Assembly (NCBI GenBank): GCA_027382625.1 | Contig: JAJKFJ010022763.1 | Location: 1 to 64,000, forward strand | Direction of reading: 5' to 3' | Source of the DNA: Tetmemena sp. SeJ-2015 | Lineage: Eukaryota > Ciliophora > Spirotrichea > Sporadotrichida > Oxytrichidae | Length of the DNA stretch: 64,000 nt | Made by a program: the position numbers and the translations under genes | Notes under the pieces: generated by a model | Database searches by the model: none | The model's input: only the letters and a program-made list of their open reading frames with translations | Told to the model about the DNA's origin: nothing | Part shown: in pieces, positions 59,201-64,000 of the stretch | Position numbering within the stretch: the first letter of the stretch is position 1 | Layout of the letters: each line of letters starts with the position of its first letter

Positions 59201-59530
59201 TGTCTAGTTACGCTGAACCTATGCGAACCTTGCATTTGACTAATCTAGGAATTTTTGAACGTTTGCCATCTGGGACTAATCGCTTATAAACCTATTGTCT
59301 ATATTTTCTTTGTCGCCTTTGTTATCTATAAAAGAGATTAGAGCAAGTTTAAAAGAGTCGATGCTAAACTTACTGCTAATTTGAGAAGGAGTACGCAATT
59401 AGCTCGAAGTACTTAAGTTTTTCTTATAATTCAAATTAGAAATAGGATCCATCACTTTGTTGCTTTGGTTATTTTCCTGTCGATATTAAGAGCTGCCATT
59501 CTTGTAATCAAATATTAATTCAAGCTTAAT
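56220..59530 (-). CDS. Unknown Gln/Asn-rich protein(s) with charged coil
   Basis: Clean minus-strand blocks with UAR=Gln are seen at 59530-58990 (MDPISNLNYKK from 59452), 58860-58440 (MDSCDEKTNA), 58360-57650 (MRDISDLSNAE; a Q/N/T-rich run), 57630-57430 and 56480-56250. The last contains FFEDQINFQREKEQKLYKLRL and charged coil of the same style as the gene just downstream. It may therefore be the 5' part of that gene, or two separate genes. Blocks are separated by AT-rich joins, probably introns or IESs. No recognised domain. Confidence 0.45.
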
Positions 59531-59896
59531 AACTTTGAGTATAAGAAAATATTTAGTAATCAGTTGCTTCTCTAAGCAATTGACTCTTGCTGGTATTATT
59601 CAGCAAAGGTCTTTGATTGTTAATGTGCGTGTAATTGAGATGCTCCATATCAAATTTATAAACTATTCGGTAAATTACTAATCTAACAACCACTTAATTT
59701 AAAGAGATATATTATTTTAAAAGTTTAATAAGCCTTAGCGTTTTAAGATATCTCACAAGTATCTCAAAATTAATAGTTATCTATCTTTGCCAAGATCAAA
59801 CAAAAAGCTTTACCCTTATTCATACTTCATAAAATTAGATTCTTAAATCGGATTCATTTTTAGATGAGATTTCACTTTCTTTTTTCTTCCTCAGTT

Positions 59897-60795
59897 TCAT
59901 TTCACTAGTTTGTTAATGAAAACTGCAATTAGGGCAATTAACAACAGGAAGGCCGTAGTGTGTATGAGGAGCTTATAGATGTATTCCCTCATTGACATAT
60001 CTGTGATGACTTTGTTTCCCCTCTTTTCCAAGTCCACTTTAATCTAGGGCATTTTTGTCGTTCACACTGAGCAAAATATCTCTATCTTCACGGAGACGCT
60101 TTATTTGCCTCTCGCATGTAGACATTGGCTTCCATGCCCATTTTCTTCGTATTATCAAGTTACTTGTCTTGTCCATACAATTCTTCAGTTCCATTAAGTA
60201 GTCTATTCCTCAGGTGAGAGTTTCCATCGTCAACTTGATAGCTCTAAATGCTATGTTAGTAGGAGTTATCTTACTTTAGAGTTCTGGTCATAAGTTAGCT
60301 TAGATCTATTGGCTTCACTATTTGCAGCGTCATCCTGTTTATGGAACTTGCGCCTCAGTTGCTCATATTCTTGTCTGTATTTTGCAACCTATGGAACGAA
60401 GTGAGAATTAATTTATGATTAAGATAGAGAGAGTACTTACCTTGCTTCTGTACATGTTTTTGTCTTAGGAATCTAGCATCTCCCATCTTGACTCCAACTC
60501 CATTAACTAAGATTATTCGGTAAGATAAAGTAAGCTATCTTACAGTTCTCTCGCTAGAGGAAACCTTAATTTTCAAAGCAGTCAGATTCTTTTACTTTCG
60601 GACTAAATGCAAAATTAAAGATCAGAAGCAAATCCTTTAAATAAAAGACAAAATCATCTATCATTAAGATAATAAAATTCTTTACTTACCTAGGTCTCTC
60701 TCATCACTGAGATCATCCAGTTATTCTGATATTTCACTAGCTCCGTATTTGAACTCCTTTTTAGATTTCTTGAATTCCTTTAGTAGAAGAGTCAT
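59897..60795 (-). CDS. Vti1-like Qb-SNARE
   Basis: ATG 60795 to TGA 59899-59897. Exon 1 is MTLLLKEFKKSKKEFKYG..LDDLSDERDL, ending at GTAAGTAAAG; intron 1 ends near 60600. Then comes LTALKIKVSSSERTVRQL, an LMELESRWEML segment, and, after an intron beginning GTAAGTACT near 60440, VAKYRQEYEQLRRKFHKQDD, which matches the Vti1 N-terminal three-helix domain. The SNARE helix is LLNGTEELYGQDKQLDNTKK..EANVYMREANKRLREDRD (near 60210-60085), followed by a C-terminal membrane anchor (LLIHTTAFLLLIALIAVFI, near 59965-59910). Vti1 proteins act in Golgi-endosome and vacuolar fusion. Length about 220 residues is normal. A one-base shift near 60110 in the SNARE motif is the only lesion noticed. Confidence 0.82.
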
Positions 60796-60933
60796 TTATT
60801 TATAATTTGCACTTGGTTCGGCCCTGTTTTTAAAGAACTATGATTTATATTATTTCCTTTCTTTTCCGATGCTTATCTCTCTATAATGATTATATTTATT
60901 ACTCTTAGTATATATAATAGTTTTCTATTTGTA

Positions 60934-61717
60934 TTTCAAGATTATTGACTTTGGATTCAGTGTGACTTGCGAGAAGCCGTAAGACAATTCTGTGGAACTC
61001 CCTTCCTATATGGCACCTGAGATTGTAAAAAGTAGGAGTATGACCCCAAGGCTGCAGATATTTGGGCATTGGAGTTCTTACCTATCGAATGCTGCTCGGA
61101 GTCCCCTTTCAGAGCTCCTTCTGAGAAAGAGTTATATGCAAAGCATTTAAAATTTAACGTTAGAATTTTAGCAAAGATAATGAAGGGCCATTATTCCTTC
61201 CCTGATTTCGAGAGAGGAATAAACACAATAGAGTATCCTCAGCCACCTCCCCCAGGCCACCCTATGTACAACTCAGAGTCCTTTTACAACGGCTGGTTAA
61301 CTCACTAAGGAGATCGCCCCTTCTAACCTGAACCACTTTCACAGCTTGCTAAGGATTTCATTTCTCAAATGCTTAAGTATGAAGGAAAAGATAGAGCAAC
61401 TTTATAATAAATCCATTAGGTTATATGAATAAACTTCAGAGGAATTACTTCATCACAGCTGGTTTCAAAGTGAAATGTCAGAATTCGATGGAAGTTTGAC
61501 CCCTCAGAGTAATAAATTTGAGGTAGTTGTAGATGCAGAAGATTACCAGGCCAGTTCTTACCTCCTCAGAAAGCAACGTTAGAGTGTTTTGAATGGCGGC
61601 TTCTAATCTCAAATGGACTATGGATTATAGGGAATGCAAAGATTAGTCAGCTTAAATAATCCAGAGAGCGACTATCAGATAGGTTTGGAAATGGTCGCAG
61701 AAGTTTCTAACTAATGA
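60934..61717 (+). CDS. Ser/Thr protein kinase, C-terminal part (germline segments)
   Basis: Begins at pointer TTTC (60934-60937) with KIIDFGFSVTCEK (DFG), then QFCGTPSYMAPEIV (APE), EYDPKAADIWALGVL, YRMLLGVPFRAPSEKELYAK, IMKGHYSFPDF and a tail to TGA 61715-61717. It supplies exactly the subdomains missing from the 36301-40260 segment. Between 60985 and 61110 at least four single-base indels are needed to hold the conserved frame (for example CCCTT for CCCT, GG for GGG, CCCC for CCC), mostly in homopolymers. A 33-bp insert at 61138-61170 is a probable IES. The 3' tail (EMVAEVSNQ) is clean. The gene neighbour on the other strand is the Vti1-like SNARE, 138 bp upstream. Confidence 0.8.
61138..61170 (+). 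other. Predicted mini-IES, 33 bp, pointer GCAAAG
   Basis: GCAAAG occurs at 61138-61143 and again at 61171-61176, flanking 27 AT-rich bases. Removing one copy plus the 27 bases joins KELYAK directly to IMKGHYSFP, the continuous subdomain X sequence of kinases. The length is a multiple of three, so retention would only insert 11 residues. The ends are not GT..AG. Confidence 0.7.
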
Positions 61718-61982
61718 TGGCATTCATAATTTGTGTATTTGGTATTGCAGTTAATGAACTTAGTAGAGAATATAAAAAATTGAGCAAACCATGTTTAAGA
61801 GGGGTCGGTCATTTAAGATCGACAAAAACTATTTAATGAAGTTTTATTTTTAACAGTTATATTAACAGAGATTACAACTTAAATGCTATCATCTTCTAGA
61901 TCTTATGAAAATGAATATTCTCTCTTTAAAATGATGAAATTAAGTTCAAATTTGTAATTTTGCGAGCTGGTTATGGACTGGA
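61718..61982. other. Convergent intergenic spacer
   Basis: AT-rich DNA between the kinase stop (61717) and the stop of the minus-strand gene (61983). No sustained frame or repeat noticed. Confidence 0.45.
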
Positions 61983-64000
61983 TCATTGATTCTTGCTCCT
62001 AGAGAAATTAAAAAATAAAAGTTTTTAAAGAGCTAAACTCGTGACAAAAGAAGATCTGTGGTGATTCCTATCACTTGAGGTTGGAGGCAGCCTTTTCAAT
62101 TCTTCTTTAAGTAATTCTTCATGTTATGGATCGAATTCTTATGACATCTCTCCCTCATAATTATCTTATATAAAGTTCTAAAACGATCTTTATTTATTAT
62201 CAGATGAGGATTAACTATCGTGAAAGGTCTCTTCGTTATTTTTCTCAGTTATTCCTTTTGTTCCATACTTAAAATAAACACTTCTAATTTAAAAACTTTT
62301 CAAGGAGACTCTGCAGCTTCTTCTCTCTTTCTACTTGAGCTCTGTGCGTGAGAATCTTATGTCTATAACTACGCAGCTGCTACTAGACTCCTTTTATTTT
62401 ATCTTGACTAGCAGCTTTAGCCAATTTGATTTCTCCTATAACATTGATCTTAAAATAAGAAGTGTATCTAAACATTATCGCTGAGTTGCTTTGTCATTAG
62501 CTCTTGATGTCTTAATCTTTTTCTTCCCTGCTATGATCCTCCATGAAGTATCTTTAGTTTATCATTTTGCTCTCCTTTATTAAAATAAGACAAAGTTTTC
62601 ATTTAGATTTGCCTCTCTCCTTGAGAGATATGAGTGAGAATTTTAGAAGCTACTTGCCGCTTAAACTAGCTCTCCTGACCTACAGTTGAATACTGCTGAA
62701 AAGCGTATGATGGTTTTTAGTCGAAAGCATTTTCAAAGTAATCTATCGCCTTTTCAAACTTAGCTACAAATAAACAAAGCAATTTATTAGAGCTTTAGAG
62801 AATTTATCTTGAAACTTTTTTAGCTCAACTTCAAATTACCTCTCTAACTGCTTTTGCATTAAGTACTTTTTTTGTTGATAAGGTGACATCGAAACCATCT
62901 TAGTAGGTGATAGAGGAGATTCAAATTTTAAAAATCAAGGAAGCAATTTATAATGAAAAGAGATGGAGAATTTAAATTTGCAAACCTTGATCTATTGGTG
63001 CTTGTAACTCCACCTTCAACTTTTCCAAATTAAGAAGGCGAGCTTTTGTGCTTTTAAAATGGACTTAGGATGCCACTTATCTAGTTTTTGGGAGTTTCCT
63101 CCTGGTTAATTATAGGAATTCTGACTTCACTAGGTTTAGATTATGGCTCTCGATGTGTCTTACTCTAGAATTTCTATGTTGACTAATCTTCATCAAGAAC
63201 AAAAGATGCAAAAATAAATGTTCTTTTCAATCTAAATTTTAAAGATGGCACTATCTTTTTCTTATTATCTTGGTTGGCAGGTGCCTTTGTTAAATTTTTC
63301 AGCATACTGAAAGGAGAGGAATTATTTTTAGGACCAAGATGCGGAGTCTAGTCAAAGTTTGTTTCATACTTGAATTGAGAGGAAGGGGAAAAGTTTTGGT
63401 CAGTCCTGAACTTCCTATAAAATGACTTTAAGGGACTAGACTCTTAATCAAGGTTTGCTAATATTCTGTCCTCATCTGGATTATAGAAATGCGGAATGGT
63501 TTGATGCATCAATGAGATGTGGTTGTACAAAGGTTTCAATAGAGAAGAATAACAAAAATACTTCTTAAAACGATTGAAATTGAAATAGAATTATTCCTTC
63601 TGAGTCTATCAAAAAGTGAAAGTCTTTTATTGGGAAGTAGTTGTGGGACTAGGTGCAGACATTAATATAGAATTTTTATGTGACTTTGAAGGAGATATGT
63701 TAAAGCTTGAGGCTGTCATATTCAGCAACTCTAGTGTCTTAGATGAGTTGAGTCCAGCCGCAACTCCTTACCCAGTCAAGTTTTGAATGTCCAACTCGTT
63801 TTGATCAGGTTTCACATTTAACCTTTACATGAAACTGTCCTTTAATGCTTGAAAATTCATTTGGGGGGAAAGAATGCACATCGCGTAAGTGTGAGATTGC
63901 GGCTCCAATTTTTCAAAGTAGTTGAAGACCGTTACATCATTTCATTTCTCTTGCACATTGAATAAGAAATATTCATGATAATTTGAACGATGGTTTCTAT
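61983..64000 (-). CDS. Unknown Ser/Gln-rich protein, 5' truncated by window edge
   Basis: Minus-strand coding with UAR=Gln ends at TGA 61985-61983. Clean blocks are visible at 63840-63610, 63600-63170, 63200-62990 and 62900-62300, then 62220-61983. They contain LYNHISLMHQTIPHFYNPDEDRILANL (near 63510), a Ser/Pro/Asn-rich part (PKNNSSPFSMLKNLTKAP), MVSMSPYQQKKYLMQKQLE (near 62890), an intron GTAATTTGAA..TTTGTAG, then KFEKAIDYFENAFDQ (near 62750) and a charged Gln-rich tail. No family recognised. The gene continues beyond 64000, so the start is missing. Confidence 0.55.

Larger units (their letters stand above)
40257..60933 (+). other. 20.7-kb gap inside the kinase gene, pointer TTTC, holding other genes
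   Basis: The kinase coding sequence stops making sense after TTTC at 40257-40260 and restarts at TTTC 60934-60937. Joining at the shared TTTC gives ..NILLVDRPSLIF-KIIDFGFSV.. in frame, the exact subdomain VIb-VII order. Between the two points lie at least five other transcription units on both strands: TBC RabGAP, Q/N-rich protein, ANTH protein, FKPxIN proteins and Vti1-like SNARE. In a hypotrich germline this would be a nested locus: other genes located between consecutive MDSs of the kinase. Confidence 0.7.

Noticed and set aside
1..64000. Paramecium or Tetrahymena as source
   Set aside because: The same code is used, but Paramecium IESs are bounded by TA and Tetrahymena IESs are rarely inside coding sequence; the pointers here (AATAAG, TTTC, GCAAAG) are hypotrich-like.
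1..64000. CRISPR arrays, rRNA or tRNA genes, bacterial operons
   Set aside because: No spaced identical repeats, no recognisable rRNA blocks or tRNA cloverleaf motifs were seen; introns and the genetic code are eukaryotic.

Overview
The window looks like germline (micronuclear) DNA of a spirotrich ciliate, most likely a hypotrich of the Oxytricha/Stylonychia/Tetmemena type. Three things point there. First, conserved proteins (MUS81, an Mss4/Dss4-type Rab factor, mitochondrial uS5, a TBC RabGAP, a Vti1-like SNARE, a protein kinase) read through many in-frame TAA and TAG codons and stop only at TGA, so UAA/UAG encode Gln and UGA is the stop. Second, introns are short and AT-rich with GT..AG ends (about 40-140 nt). 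Third, one kinase gene is cut by non-genic inserts flanked by short direct repeats that are not TA (AATAAG, GCAAAG, TTTC). Removing each insert with one repeat copy restores the expected reading frame. This is how MDS/IES junctions with pointers behave in hypotrichs.

Layout. 0.3-2.0 kb: plus-strand coding of unknown function. 1.92-7.35 kb: a GC-rich DDE transposon of about 5.4 kb with 27-bp imperfect terminal inverted repeats and three genes. These are a very large frameshifted ORF, a 232-aa basic protein and a convergent Tc1/IS630-type transposase carrying one UGA and one frameshift. The set resembles the three-gene plan of stichotrich TBE elements, but no telomeric repeats were seen at the ends. 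7.35-14.1 kb: long plus-strand Gln/Ser-rich coding region, unidentified. 14.2-17.8 kb (-): SHIPPO/PG-rich-repeat ciliary protein(s). 17.9-19.85 kb (+): unknown. 20.0-24.5 kb (-): coiled-coil and Cys-cluster proteins. 24.6-25.8 kb (+): uS5m. 26.2-26.8 kb (-): Mss4/Dss4-like, three exons, intact. 27.4-30.4 kb (+): MUS81. 30.5-32.1 kb (-) and 32.5-35.7 kb (+): unknown proteins. 36.3-40.26 kb (+): N-terminal part of a Ser/Thr kinase gene. 40.5-48.8 kb (-): TBC RabGAP, then a Gln/Asn-rich protein. 49.2-53.4 kb (+): ANTH (AP180-like) protein and an acidic Q-rich protein. 53.6-59.5 kb (-): proteins with 'FKPxIN' motifs and Q-rich tails. 59.9-60.8 kb (-): Vti1-like SNARE. 60.93-61.7 kb (+): C-terminal part of the kinase from 36-40 kb. 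62.0-64.0 kb (-): unknown protein running off the edge.

The most striking observation is that the kinase gene is split between 40,260 and 60,934, with at least five complete genes lying in the 20.7-kb gap. This looks like a nested germline locus whose MDSs must be joined across other genes. Single-base indels break several conserved ORFs, often in homopolymers. These are probably long-read assembly errors, though decay cannot be excluded, so gene coordinates are spans and not clean CDSs unless stated. All assignments come from reading the sequence; no database search was possible.
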